DNA of 64,000 nucleotides from Escarpia spicata (Eukaryota > Annelida > Polychaeta > Sabellida > Siboglinidae): assembly GCA_963995525.1 (NCBI GenBank), contig OZ023214.1:18276326-18340325 (forward strand), given 5' to 3'. Within the stretch, counting starts at the first letter, position 1, and each line of letters opens with the position of its first letter. Positions 22,339 to 35,007 of this stretch are shown here, piece after piece. The notes beneath the pieces are model-generated. The model did no database searches. It was not told the origin of the DNA and saw only the letters and a list, made by a program, of their open reading frames with translations. The position numbers and the translations under genes were made by a program.

Positions 22339-23176
22339 CTACAAAGCACCAGTAAGTGATAACGGGACTACATGAACATGTTTGTAATAGTGGTGACTGC
22401 CTGACACTTCTGCTATGAAATGTCTACCAAGGGTGGTTGTTTGAGCGAAGTTTAATTACTTGTGGCTACCTGAATAATTAGTGGCACTAACAAGTGTCTG
22501 CTGTCTGTTCATAAAGGATGTTTGCGTGTTGCTAATGTACAACTAAACAAATGCGACCACCCCGCAGATAAAGATAATTTGTTCCAATGATCAATTAAAC
22601 ACTGAACTCATGTTTTTACAATGTATTCCAACGCGCTTGTTTCATGTCATCCGATAGTTACGTGCCAAATCATTGGCAAACTATTGTATTATATGGTCAA
22701 ACATTGGTCTCCCTGTTTCTTTTAATTTGCTGACAGCAATCATAATACGTATCATAGGTATGTCGAGAAGAGCCGTTTTCCGGAGGGAAATCTTTATAAC
22801 AATGCAGGCTGTAGAACAGTTGATAAGATACGTTGATCACTGAAATGTGTTCTTCCAGGCGTCTTCGGAAGCAACCTTTCCGACTACGCTTGACAAAACA
22901 ATTCTTTACGTCATGTGTAAATATTCCCTTTAGCAATATTTTGTATTTGGAGAAGGTAAACTGAGTCTGGTGATTAAATTATGCTATTTCAGTGTCCCGA
23001 TGCTCTAAACGCTGCGTATCTGCGCCCACAATGCGCTATTCCGTATGTTCTGTTTCGGAATGTCACAAAATGCACACATCTAAATAGCATGAGGAATCGC
23101 TAGATGACATGCTATGGTAACTGGAAGCATACATACTTTGTCTTGGAAAACTTTAAGTGTTTAGTTGAAAACCTAC

Positions 23177-23248
23177 CACTGCGGCAATCCACCCCAAGCT
23201 TTTGGCTTCCTCTAGTTCTCCCTCTTGTTCTCCATCAGTCTGAAATTG
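23177..23248 (-). CDS. Array exon (24 codons)
   Basis: Acceptor TGCTCTGCAG, donor GTAGGTTTTC, 72 bp, phase 0-0. Peptide starts QFQTDGEQEG and ends ELEEAKSLGWIAAV. Closest relative is the exon at 25026-25085; they share the I-A-A-V end, CACCAATGA acceptor-side text and donor-side introns, so they are recent duplicates. This one has four more codons. Confidence 0.78.
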
Positions 23249-23383
23249 CTGCAGAGCACCAATGATTGATCATGAATGGACTGTATGAATGGTCTACTGG
23301 TCACAAAATGCACACATCTAAATAGCATGAGGAATAGTTAGATGATAGGCTGTTATAACTGGAAGCATACAGACATTGCAGAG

Positions 23384-24990
23384 ATCGTTTTCAGTTTTCT
23401 AATTATAGACCTATATCTCTCTTATCCCAATTTTCAAAAATACTTGAAAAAATATTCAACAAAAGGCTAAGGTCTTTCATTGAAACACAACACATATTGA
23501 CAGATGGGCAGTATGGCTTCAGAAGTAATCACTCAACTTCACTACCTTTAACAGAATTTGTCGAAAAAATTACATCCGCAATGGATAAATGCCAAAGCAC
23601 GATTGGGGTCTTTATCGACCTAAAAAAAGCCTTTGACACTGTTGACCACAACATACTGCTAAGTAAATTGCAATGCTACGGAATCAGGGGTCTGGCTCTG
23701 GCCTGGATAAAAAGCTACTTAACCAACCGTAGATGTATGTATGCTATAACAACAGTAACTCAGAACAAAAGGAAATCAAGTGTGGAGTCCCGCAAGGTTC
23801 AATCCTTGGCCCGTTATTATTTATTCAGTACATAAATGACATGTGTGAAGTCTCAAAATTGCTTGACATTATTTTGTTTGCTGATGATACAAACATTTTT
23901 TATTCCGCTAGTAACACAGCTGAAGTAAGCACTGTTATTAACAACGAACTAAAAAAACTAGACCTGTGGTTTCGAGCGAACAAATTATCACTTAATGTGA
24001 ACAAAACACATTTTATAATGTTCAACAATAAAAAGCAACCTAGAACAGGTGTGAATATAATTTTGAATGGGAAAAACATTGAGCAGGTATCATATACTAA
24101 ATTCCTTGGAGTAACCATTGACGAAAACGTAACATGGAGAGAACACATAAAAATGGTTGAATCAAAAGTATCAAAAAACATAGCAGTTTTGTATAAAACT
24201 AGGCATGTTCTTGATTGTCAAGCGTTACACATATTATATAATTCACTTGTTGAACCACATATGTCATATTGCTGTGAGATCTGGGGAAATACTTATCAAT
24301 CTAGACTTAGAAAACTATTTATGTTACAGACAAAAGCTATACGGATTATTTATAATCTTAATTATCATGATCATACATCTGTATTTTTCCATCTCTCAAA
24401 CATGCTTAAATTTCATGATTTAGTTAAATACAAGACTATGATCATACTTTATAAAGCAAACAACCATTCTTTAAATGGTCGTGTTCAAGCATTATTTGAA
24501 CCAACCGCAGCTATCCACATACATGATACAAGACAAAGCAAACTGTTCTATGTTAAAAAGACAAACACCACCCTCCGACTGCTGTCAATCACCGTCAAGG
24601 GTATAAAAACGTGGAACAATTTACCAAATAAATTGACTCAGCTTCCAAGTTTAACACAATTTAAAAAAGCAATCAAGTTGTCATTACTTTCTACATATTT
24701 GTGAATTGTTAATTGAAGGTGACGTTTTGTTAAACCCATGAAATAGTAACACAAGCACTATAGTAAACAGTCTATAAAATTATATGAGTTGTGAATATTA
24801 TTTTGTGATTTATTTATAATTCCTGTTGTATTTATTCAGTTTTCATAGTTCGAGTAGGGCATAGCAACACATAAGTCTATGACTTCAGCTATGTCCTTTC
24901 AGCAGCAGCAGCAGCAGCAGCAGCAGCAAACCATACTGTGCATGTATTATGTTGTTGTTGTTGTTGAATAAACGTTCATTCATTCATTGC
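23384..24990 (+). mobile_element. 5'-truncated Jockey/CR1-type LINE inserted in an array intron
   Basis: Opens in the RT domain ([19 protein letters not shown]), then [20 protein letters not shown] (motif A), a frameshift near 23735, [30 protein letters not shown] (catalytic), and the C-terminus ending LSLLSTYL with a stop at 24702. The 3' UTR holds a (CAG)9-like run (24901-24928), a TTG run, AATAAA and a CATT-repeat tail. CATTG(C) flanks both ends, consistent with a short target duplication. One frameshift in the RT; otherwise well kept. Confidence 0.87.
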
Positions 24991-25025
24991 CATGGAAACA
25001 TTTAAGTGTTTATTTGAAAACCTAC

Positions 25026-25085
25026 CACTGCAGCAATCCACCCCAAGGCGTCGGCTTCCTCGTGTTCTCCCTTAGTTTCAAATGG
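25026..25085 (-). CDS. Array exon (20 codons, PFETKGEHEEADALGWIAAV)
   Basis: Acceptor TGCTCTGCAG, donor GTAGGTTTTC, 60 bp, phase 0-0. Sister of the exon at 23177-23248. The intron on its donor side is the one that received the LINE. Confidence 0.8.
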
Positions 25086-25099
25086 CTGCAGAGCACCAA

Positions 25100-25960
25100 T
25101 GACTGATATGAATTGGACTGTATGAATGGTATACTAGTGGAGGCACAAATCGTGCATCCAATCGTTTGTTGCCATTTTAACAAAAACCTAATCAAATTAT
25201 GCAGTAACATACTGATGTGCTAAATATATAATACATATTCCTTCAAGTTCCTGCAATGTGTTAGAAAATGTTTTTTTAGTGAAATACTTACGAAAACAGA
25301 CAGGCGAAATCAAAATCTCGTCAATGCCTGCGTCAAAAACCGTCCTATCTGCGCTGTGTAAATTGTTCGCGTGTCATATAATCAGTGCGAGATCGGGCCG
25401 TATATCATAATATGCCAATAGCGTTAGAACACGAGATTTCAGTGACACCACCTGGCATGAATTTTCCGGTCGACAACTACCGGTGACCATTCAAAGGTAG
25501 ATGTCTGAGGATAGTTTAGCTAGCTGTTGCATTCCTGTGAATACCTGTTAAATAGCTCATAAAACATGTTTCCTTGCTGCTAACCAACATCTTGAAAAGC
25601 GTGATATCCCCGCAACATAAACTAACTTATTTTGTTCCAGTAATTAACATGGTAATATATCAACACACACTTAGTGTCCTAAGTTAAACAAAATTCAAAA
25701 TGTTTCATAGTCGGTTTTCTCTGTCTCCTGAGGGTCATTGCCAACTTGTCAATGAAACATTGTTTCTATGTTCAAACAATGAGTTTTTGCTAGTCAAAAC
25801 ATGATTATAGTATATTTATTGTTATAACCAGTTCAGGCAGTGTCCAGTTCAGCTTACATATTTTGTCTCTAAGCCAAAATGTAAGTGACAACGTTACAGG
25901 AATGAATTAATTATCAATCGAATGGAAGTAGCTTATCTAGTAGTGAATGCTGTGATTGTA
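25100..25960. other. Array intron, no other feature recognised
   Basis: Contains scattered module fragments; no coding motif. Confidence 0.5.
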
Positions 25961-25993
25961 TGGTAACTTACCATTATTTATATGGAAACATAC

Positions 25994-26053
25994 CGGTGTG
26001 GCAGTCGATTCCACGGATCCTGTTTCATCCGACTCCATCGCACCCGAAGTTGA
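25994..26053 (-). CDS. Array exon (20 codons, STSGAMESDETGSVESTATP)
   Basis: Acceptor TTGTTCTGCAG, donor GTATGTTTCC, 60 bp, phase 0-0. Ser/Thr-rich and acidic, with the Gly-Trp pair gone. A second donor-like site (GTAAGTTACC) lies 22 bp downstream and is stronger by consensus. Confidence 0.68.
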
Positions 26054-26820
26054 CTGCAGAACAAAAGTAAATTATAACTAAGTGGACTACTTACACTTCA
26101 AAATTATGCATTGTGATCCACGTTTTCTCAACGGATGCTATGTATTCTGTTTAATCAAATTCGCAATGAAACATTGCAATATATTTTAACTATCTCCTGC
26201 AACTTTGTTTCAATATTTATGTTGAGTGCAGTCGTTAGATGATGTATTCATATTCTTATTATCTAAACAAATCCAGATTTATAAAATGCAACTGATATCA
26301 CCACAACAAAACTGGATTATTTCGTAAAAACAAGTTGCATAATCATTTATTTAATTATATATACTGTTTTAATAGAATTGTACAGGTTGTAGTACGAATA
26401 AATATATTAATATCTCAAAGCATGGCGTGTGTTTATAATCTATTGTGGAGGCTAAGAGTAGACAGCCATTTGTTTTCATGATTAAATGTTCTGGCACAAC
26501 AGGTTATGTACGACAAAATAAACAAATAGATCATTGTATCTTGACGGTCCCGATAGTTTATCATTTCTGTGTCTTTTGACGTATATATCACGTGGAAATT
26601 GATGAAATTACAATTGCTTTTAGTGAGATTTAGCACTTAGACATGGATATTATGATTTCGACATAATGATATCCTGGTTCTTTTCGGACCAAATTAATTA
26701 TCTTGCTTTCAAAATTAATGTTAAGCAAAGCTAGTCCTTCGTGAATATACTTGTATTGTCTGCTCCGGAATATGACAAAATGCATAAATCACGAGTCACA
26801 TAAATGACTTAGAAACCTAC

Positions 26821-26868
26821 CTCATTGTCGGCAGTATTTTTCACATAGTCCACCCTCATCGCACATGG
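26821..26868 (-). CDS. Array exon (16 codons, PCAMRVDYVKNTADNE)
   Basis: Acceptor TGTTCTGCAG, donor GTAGGTTTCT, 48 bp, phase 0-0. Divergent peptide, but borders match. The module on its acceptor side (ACTACATGGACGCACATATAACAATAGTGAC) is broken at about 26935 by the L2-like LINE and seems to resume at 29690. Confidence 0.65.
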
Positions 26869-26934
26869 CTGCAGAACACATGTACGTAAGTGAACTACAT
26901 GGACGCACATATAACAATAGTGACTAAATTACAT

Positions 26935-29650
26935 ATTAATAATAATAATAATAATAAGATAACTTCTATTGGGCCTAAATCCTTGGAAACCAAGCTCAGA
27001 GGCGCATCAAAACAAAAGAGTTGGTCAATCTCAAAATCCATAAGTAGTTTTCCAGTTGTCAACAGATGGGTCAAGGCGCTAGGGAGCTACGGTGGATAAG
27101 CAAGGTTGTAAAGATATGTTTTTAAATGACGACGGATTTTTGTAATATTTTCAACTGATCTATCACTAAGAGGAAGCATATTCCAAAGAGTTGGTGCAGC
27201 AACAGAAAAAGCTCTAGTTCCAATGTTAGTGTTGACTCTAGGAAAAAAAAGTAGGTCAGAACTAGATGATCGAAGCTGGATAGATTTTCTTACAGGAGTA
27301 AGCAATAAATGCAAATAAGTTGGTTGCTTATTGGACAATGCCTGGTATGTAATGGTACAGATCTTAAATATTATACGATATCGTACAGGAAGCCAATGTA
27401 AAGACTTCAAAAGTGGCACAGAGCGAGAAAAACGAGGAGATCTTGTAACTACTCTTGCTAGACAATTTTGGACACGCTGACGTTTTGTGATATCCTTGCT
27501 AGCGATATTATAAAGGAAGGAATTGCAATAGTCAAGTCTGCTGCTAACAAGCGCTGTTGCAATAGTCTTAGCAACAGAAAATGACATATACCGGCGAATA
27601 CGGCGAAGATCACGAATATGATAAAAAACAGCAGTGACATGTTTGAGATATATGTTGTCGGAAATTGTAGTTACTATCAAAGATTACTCCTAGATTCCGC
27701 ACCGAGGTTGCTGGCGTGATATACTGATTCAAAATACGCGTAGGGAAAAAACCATCCAGTTTACAACGCTGCATTGGAGTACCAATAATGATCAATTCAG
27801 TTTTATTTGCATTTAGTTTCAACTTGCTGTCAGTCATCCAATGGAAGATATCTTGAAGGCAATTACTAAGTTGGTTAAGGGAGCGATTTGTATCCGGGGT
27901 AGCCAACGAAATGTAGATCTGAGTATCATCAGCATAAAGATGATGATCTAAGTTGTCTTTGTATAACAGAGCTTAGTGGCGTGGTGTAAAGAGTAAAAAG
28001 CAAAGGCCCAAGAACAGAACCCTGGGGAACACAAAATAAAGCCGGCAGTGCAGCTGAAAAGCAGTTTGGTATCTATCAGTTAGATACGAAGAAAACCAGC
28101 TTAGAGCTGTGCCAGATATGCCGTACCACTTTAATAGGCGTTCAATGAGAATGCTGTGATCAATCGTGTCAAACGCGGCAGAGAGATCTAGTAAGGTAAG
28201 TGCAGTCACTTTACCGTTATTAATGTTCAAGTTAATGTCATTATGAACCTTTAAGAGGGCAGTCTCTGTTGAATGAAACTGCTTATATGCTGATTGTGAC
28301 ACATTAGTTAAGACATTTGTGCTAATGTGAGACCTTAGACAACTTGCTACAACCTTTTCTAGTATTTTAGAAATGAAGCCGAGATTAGAAATATGTCTAT
28401 AACTGTTTAGGTCTTGCTTAGGCAGAGATGGCTTCTTAAGAAGTGGTGTGACATGGGCGTATTTAAAATCATCAGGAAAACAGCCAGAGCAAAGTGATGC
28501 ATTTATAATATTTGTTATAGGTCCAATTAGTGTATCGAGACATGCTTTTAGCAGTATTGTTGGAAATGGATCAAGTGCACAATATTTATTTGGGGAGGAC
28601 ATAATTATTTTCCTAACTTCATCAACTGTTGCAGGTTCAAATGATACAAGTTGAGAATTTACTTGTGGAAAGTCCACACTGACATTACTTATATTATGAC
28701 GTGGGAAAGCAGAACGAATGATACTGATTTTATTCTTGAAGTGACTAGAGAACGAATCACATAGAGACTTAATTGACACATGACCAGGTAGCGATGGTGT
28801 AGGCCGTCTGTGTAGAATGTTATTGATGCAGTTCCATAACTGACGCGGATTATCAGACTTATTTATGACCATATCTGTAAAATAATCTGATTTAGCTTTA
28901 GCCATTTGTCTGTTACAGAGGTGACATTGCTTAGAATAGCGCGATCTATCTAATGGCGAGCGTGATTTGCGCCATACACGCTCTAAATAACGACGACGCC
29001 TTTTAGATAGTATAATTTCAGAAGTCATCCATGGAGCCGGTGGCTTTTCCGACACCCATTTGGATTTTATAGGTGCATGTTTGTCAAGTAGTGCATTGAG
29101 TACTTGACAGTACTGTTTATATAAGTCAGATAGATGTTTTTTGGATCTGTGATAAGGTCAGATGTAAGGATATCAGCCATTAAAGCTGTAATGTCAATCC
29201 TATGAATGGCTCTGTAAGACACATTGTGTTTCGATTGTAAAGGGGCTATAGAAACATTAATATTGGCAATGACAGTGTGGTGGTCTGATAACCCATCTGA
29301 AACAGTAGGCGCTTAGATATTATTACAAGTTGAACAGGTTATCAAGAGGTCAAGCCAATGGCCATGTATATGTGTCGAAAAGGTAACATGTTGTTTCAAA
29401 TCAAATGATGCCAGAATATCATCAAACGTAGTTGTAGTTGAAGAAGGTATATCCAAATGTAGAATAAAATCACCAAGAATGTAAAATTCTGAATGAATAA
29501 CTGCCAGATTTTCCAACATATCCTGAAAGTCTTCAAAGAAATTGGCCGGATGTCCTAGAGGGCGATAGATACAAACAAAGTGTGCGGCGAAAGAAGAATC
29601 TGAAATTTCAGCACAGATGGACTAAAAACTAGAGTATTCAGGGTTAGAAT
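26935..29650 (-). mobile_element. L2-like LINE, 5'-truncated in the endonuclease
   Basis: Right to left: end of an endonuclease (YRPLGHPANFFEDFQ, then EFYILGDFILHLDIP, 29630-29310), a long linker and RT frame at 29055-27973 (ALDPFPTILLKACLD, LLDLSAAFDTIDHSILIERL = motif A), the Y-A-D-D block at 27925-27936, then NKTELIIIGTP and the C-terminal frame 27680-27087 ending LKTYLYNLAYPP. The S-A-A-F-D-T-I-D-H-S-I-L pattern and a 3' tail of ATA repeats fit the L2/CR1 branch. Frameshifts near 27650, 27950 and 29300 make it inactive. Confidence 0.85.
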
Positions 29651-29689
29651 GTAATTTAAATTTGAACTAAATTCTATTATATATGTCGT

Positions 29690-30180
29690 ATATCAATAAA
29701 ATATGTTTGGCTAAGGATAATTTAATTAGTTGTGGGATTCCAACGAATACTTTCGTTAGAACAACAAGTTTCATCAAATGTGTGTTACCGTGTATTCACG
29801 AATTTTGTTTTCTAATAAGATAATTACAACAAGAGCTTATTTGAAATCATACGGAAATACTGCATCGGGCACTAAACCGATGAGACGAGGAAAACTGTGT
29901 TGATCGATACAGCTTTTTAGATGATATAGGGAATTAGGGCAATTAAACCTTCTGACATTATGTATTTTTTCTAATAAGACTAACTTCGTTAGAAGTTCCA
30001 GTTGCAACTCTCTTGTTTGGTGAATCAGGAAAACCACAGCTGGTAGTGCAATATTAGCCAGTTCCAATATGATGATTTGATGGATAATAATGGCTTATGA
30101 AAATCTGTCTTAATAACGTCTGATGCAGGCACTCTGCACCCAAGCAAACTTATGGAACCATTACTACTATGCAATCTGTT
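29690..30180. other. Resumed array intron; no gene recognised
   Basis: GTTTGGCTAAGGATAATTTA and TTAGTTGTGGGATTCC (29704-29742) match module text beside other units (for example 8780-8810 and 61970-62000). This supports the view that the L2-like LINE landed inside an array module. Confidence 0.5.
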
Positions 30181-30189
30181 TTCAAACTA

Positions 30190-30560
30190 TAAATTCCTCA
30201 AACAGTTTGATATCTGCTCATACAGACCAGCTCTCAAACCATGATTGACTAAGGACATGCAGAGCTCATCAGTGATATTATGCATCGAAACTTGCTGAAT
30301 TGGAGATTTCAGCTCGTCCAAGTTGCCAGACTTGACTGGGGCTACCTTGCCCTTTATCGACTCCCAAAGGTTCCCTGTTGGGTTCACGATGAGTCAGTTA
30401 GACCTGGCTAATCAAGTAGCTCAATGTTTCGTGGCCAAAATCTCAGACATTGGCGCGCCTTTTTGCAAGCAGACACCACATTGATGGATCTTCATGAAAT
30501 CTTATCACTGTTCGACGATTATCACATATCAGACAGCATTCGTTCGTTCATTGTTTAGGA
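30190..30560 (-). pseudogene. Tc1/mariner-type transposase C-terminal relic
   Basis: Minus-strand text reads ...FWPRNIELLD(stop)PGLT... and then NPTGNLWESIKGKVAPVKSG, matching the conserved W-P-x-x-S-P-D-L-N-P-I-E-N-L-W end of Tc1/mariner (DDE/D) transposases, followed by the usual ...N-L-D-E-L tail. Frameshifts and a stop lie upstream. The N-terminal DNA-binding part and inverted termini are not visible. Confidence 0.6.
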
Positions 30561-31430
30561 ATGTCAATGCGCCATGTCAAAATGCGCTGAAACAGCATCA
30601 GATTATAATTCTGGGAAAGCGGCATTGTTGTTTGTAGCGCTAACCGACAGGCCTACGACTTAAAGTGCATAAACTGCTAAACTGTTCAAATGATGATTCA
30701 TAGGACCATATCTCATACGGTTTTGTGAAATGAGTCTTTCAGGGCTGCCTACCTGACAAAACAATTTCCGTAATGACCCCTCCCCCCAGTTGCACCCCTC
30801 GTCGCATCTCACCCCGCTCCCCAGTCCACAAGGTTGCCAATCAAACCTTTCTCTGAACTAGATACAATGACAAGCCAGCCTGTTCACAGTGGCTGGGAAT
30901 CCAGGAAGTTACTAATTTAATCATCAAAAGTAGATATACTTTGTTTCAACATCTTTATTGTGTTGCTACACTGTAACTCCTATCGGCAGTAAAACCTACT
31001 CAACCAATGAAAAACATTGTTTTGCTCCTCGCGTTTCTTAGTGATTTCACACACAAAGCAGAGGCATCAAATACTCCCCGGTGATATCTTAGTTCGTTTA
31101 TACATACGTGTTAGTTCCGTGCCGTGAAGTCAGTCACAACGTCAACAGTTGCAGCGTTTGCAAAGGTTCTTCCAAACAGGTTAGTAATTTCGAATTATTC
31201 AGCTATAGTCACGTATATTTAGGCGTATAAGTGAGTATACATATTAATATTGCTTGTACTACATGTATTTGATTGTTTACCTTTTAGTCAGATTCAATGG
31301 CAATAGCGGTATGGGCGGCCTGGCTGTGCCCTGTTTACTATATAGTACCAGCTAACAGTACGACGCAATGGCATATACCTATGTCAATGATAATGACTAT
31401 ATTATGTCTATGTTGTATATGGTAGTAGGC
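30560..31430. other. No gene recognised; possible 5' exon end at about 31187
   Basis: A C-run and ordinary sequence. CTTCCAAACAG/GTTAGT near 31178 looks like a donor after a stretch rich in CGT (31060-31178), which could be a non-coding first exon, but nothing downstream confirms it. Confidence 0.25.
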
Positions 31431-33095
31431 TAGTAGCTTAAAGGCCATATCCTGGAATAAAATGTGCTCTTCTCCTTAATAACAAATGGTTTATGCCCTT
31501 TCAAATGATGATATTGCCAAAATGTTTAAATATCATCGAAGGCGCAGTAGGCACTTTGATGAAATGTGACGTCACATTTTTCATAGCCGTGCCAGAAGTA
31601 TCCGCGGTCGTATAGTTTATGTGAATTAGTAGTTGTACGTCGATTCATTTAGTTCTACGTGTTTTTAAGGAGGTATGGTGACTATGGGGGGGGGGGGGGG
31701 GGGGGGGCTGAGACAACAAATACATGATGTATATGGCATGCTTTAAGCATTAGTTGGTGCAGGGCACACATCGCCCAGTCCTGGCAGGAGCCGACAAGTG
31801 TCGCCATCAACGCATCAGTAATGCGTTACACAAAGCGGTCAATAAGTACGAAATAGACGGTGGGTAAAATGTTAGCGATCCATAGTCCTAACTAGTAATA
31901 AACTAACACAGTACAAGTAAACTTATATGTCTTAATTTGTTTCTCATTAAATACAACAAAACGTTTCCCGAAAGGACGACGCTATTCGCACAACTGCTCC
32001 GCGAATGATTATGCTGGTGAGAATAAAATTCGTACTACCTAGTGATTTTATCGTGTCAACAAAAGCACAACATACTTTCACAATATATCTATATTCAGCC
32101 CTGTATTCTCTAATTATTTGAACGTCGTGCAAACAAACTCTTAGAAAAGTTGTTTTGAGTGAAGTAGGCCTGCTTAGACCAAATAAATCAAAAAAGAAAA
32201 TCTCTCAAGAGACGCCTACTGGCCAAACTCGTGCATCCTATCTGCTGTGTAACTGTGTGTCACATGGTTGTTATACAAGATCAGACACTGTATTAGTAAA
32301 TGTTTTGTTAAATTATTTGATTTGTTTTATCCCCTGTTGAGCTGAGAAATGTGGTACACGAAGTCGACGAAACATTGACTCAGAAGTCCAGGCCAACTCC
32401 TTTGCTGCAAACTCTATGAAATGTATTTTGTTCCCGAGAAAGGTCTGCTATGTTCATTGCTATGAAACAACTGTTTTGTTACTTCTTATTCTTCACAATA
32501 GAGTAGTGACCTCTGTGTAAGGTAATTTAATGCTCATATATTAAACAAACTAACAAACTCTGTGTAAGGTAATTTAATGCTCATATATTATCTTCTTAAC
32601 ATTTGTGTGGTGACCTCTGTACAGAGGAATATCCCACAGTAAGCACATACGTGGGTCTAATTTAAAATAAGGTTGATAACAACAGTATATGATAAAGGTT
32701 AGCTTCCATTAATTGACTCAATAACCCAATGTCTGAAATGGCTAACTGTTTTTCCTATATAATTTTCAGTGTTATGTTTAATTTGAACAGAACAATGTTA
32801 GAACATCAAGAAAGTGGCAAACTATATCCCAAATGACGGTTTACCCATTTGATAATTAAATAATAACAATTGATATACCCAATTTAGCAGTAAACCTAAA
32901 TTGTCTCTTCTACTACAAAAGTATTGATTTATGGCATAATTATTAACCACCACTCTACTGTCTACTGGTTCTTCGCGCCCTTCTAAAGGCTTGTATAGCA
33001 CCTGGAGATATGATAAAGGTGACAGATACTATGTATGGAATGTATTATTTTATGTAGTGTTTGTTTATTATACTTATTTTGTGTTCTACGTTTTA

Positions 33096-33272
33096 GAGGA
33101 TGATCAGTACATTAAGTTGAAACACTGTTGTATGATGTCTGAACAAGAAAAACAACCGACTCCTCCAATGTTGACAGCATTCAGCAAAAACAGACTCCAC
33201 AAAGACATATTGTTTGATCGTCACTTTCTGGACACATGCTACATCTGCAAAATAAAAGAACTCGGTTATTGA
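33096..33272 (+). CDS. Possible short 3' terminal exon with poly(A) signals
   Basis: An acceptor-like TACGTTTTAG precedes an open frame EDDQYIKLKHCCMMSEQEKQ... ending CKIKELGY and a stop at 33270. AATAAA follows at 33284 and again near 33308. The codons look ordinary but no domain is recognised. The upstream part of the frame (from 32991) is hydrophobic and probably intronic. No partner exon identified. Confidence 0.28.
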   Translation, partial: EDDQYIKLKHCCMMSEQEKQPTPPMLTAFSKNRLHKDILFDRHFLDTCYICKIKELGY

Positions 33273-33314
33273 GAATTGTGAAAAATAAATGTGCTGATGA
33301 TGTTTTAATAAAGG

Positions 33315-33540
33315 AAAGGAAGTACAGTGCACGCCACATAACTTGAACTCGGTTAAGTCGATTTTAATTTAAGTCAATCCTTTTTCCTCGAACCTGGGTG
33401 TCTTTGTATCTTAGATGGTTTAAAATAATTTGCATAAGTCTGCTTCTCTAAAATCCAAGTTTCAGTTAAGTCGACGCGATTTCCCTGCCTGGTCATATTT
33501 TTTTCATTCGGTTAACTCGAATTTCTTAAATCTTTACTAT
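33315..33540. repeat. Pogo/Tigger-like terminal fragment
   Basis: ACAGTGCACGCCACATAACT then TTGAACTCGGTTAAGTCG and repeated AACTCGAATTT/AAGTCGA text recalls the terminal region of pogo/Tigger elements (cagt... with CGAAC/TTAAGTCGA runs). The opposite terminus was not found. Confidence 0.3.
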
Positions 33541-33869
33541 TAAACATTTAAATTCTGTCTGCAGATATGAATATAAAACGCTATTATCGTATTGATAAAG
33601 TGATTTTTGTAAGGATTTAGTTACTCTTTCACTTGACATTTCTCTCACTCAGAATGTTTGGGTTTTACTAACTGATATTTCACTGTCAGTTGGAATTAGT
33701 GCTCAGAACACTTGTTAATTTGTTTCCACATTATTTCTGACATTATTCACTAAAGCTGTTTGACCACACCGCGCAATGCCTAGGCCAAGAGAAATGTTAC
33801 CATAAAGTCTTTCAAAGACAATCAGCTTGCCTTTTTGAGTAACTGATTAACTTTATAAAACAAAATGGT

Positions 33870-33945
33870 GTTTGTAATTAATGGTACATGCTAATGTCTC
33901 GGTTTTTTAGTTGTTGGTTCGATCCCAACTGGTATTGCACTTTGT
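33870..33945 (+). repeat. tRNA-like T-arm, possible SINE head
   Basis: GTTGGTTCGATCCCAAC (about 33914-33930) forms a perfect 5-bp stem with a 7-base loop and contains a B-box (GGTTCGATCCC). A weak A-box-like stretch precedes it. No full cloverleaf can be drawn, so it is more likely a tRNA-derived SINE than a tRNA gene. Confidence 0.3.
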
Positions 33946-34693
33946 GCAAAATTACCTCTGGCGTGGGCTTATTGACCGAAACATTGCATCTCCTCTTGTA
34001 ATTATATTGATGTTGAATTGGAAATGCTCACCAAACAGTTATTATTTTCAACATTTAATTGACTTTGACAAATTATTTCTGGTGCAGGATAATTGATTAC
34101 ATTAATAAAAATTTGCCCTGGCAATGACATAACATAATGAGTCAAATCCCTTATTTTAAAATAATGGCTTACTTTTAGGGTATTTGAATGAACTTATGCT
34201 GGGCAAAATTTTTAAATAAAGGCATTGGGCAAGGTCCTGCAAAGGCACTTTCCCTAAAATGTATGTACAGTGTATACATATCCATTGACTTAGATTATAA
34301 AATGATCTTCAATTCACCAAAACTTAGATAAGCTAGGAAATGTCTATAAGTGTTAATGTAAAGTGTATAATTTGTTATGTCAAGAGCTGTTCTGGAATTT
34401 AAGTAAATCAATCTAAGTTTCAAAATCATATAACTAAATTGCACGGTTGGTTTTCTGCCGAGCAGAAAGGTATTCCTGCCGTGCTCATGGCAGAAATAGG
34501 GTAGAAAGTTTTTTTTGTCTGGGGTAACATTTGCCCGGAGGGGCTTTTGTCCAACTACTTGCATTCATATGTGAATTTTTGTGTGCCCATGTGTACAAGA
34601 CTTGTCACCTGACCACACATGTACGGCAGCATTCCTTTTTTGTTCACTCTTTCTCCTATCTCCGCTCTCTCAGTCCATGTGCACCCTAGTTTT

Positions 34694-34721
34694 ATTACCA
34701 GCCTAGACGTCGGCTGGTAAT
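34694..34721. other. Hairpin ATTACCAGCC...GGCTGGTAAT
   Basis: Ten-base perfect arms around an 8-base loop containing GACGTC. Could be part of a repeat end; function unknown. Confidence 0.5.
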
Positions 34722-35007
34722 TATAATTATCTATCACCTGGTCATCTTGTGGTCAATGGAACATTTTGTTTTGAAGAATGTTCGCACGTTTTCTACTATG
34801 AGGGCAAAAACATGCCAACCCTCCTAAATTGTTACGCTAGAAAAAGTATCTTGAGCGCTGAATTGGATGATGCTTCAAATGAGAGGTAAACAATGGTCTA
34901 ATTAATTTACTTTCTTAAATAACGTTACAACTATAAAATAATAGTACTCTTGCTATAAGTACCAACATTTACAAATAATGCTGATGTGACTTAATAAATA
35001 TTTCTAG

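Noticed and set aside
34838..34890. Candidate exon upstream of the integrase finger (ending AATGAGAG/GTAAAC)
   Set aside because: Joining it to the exon at 35008 in the phase needed gives a stop in the zinc-finger frame.
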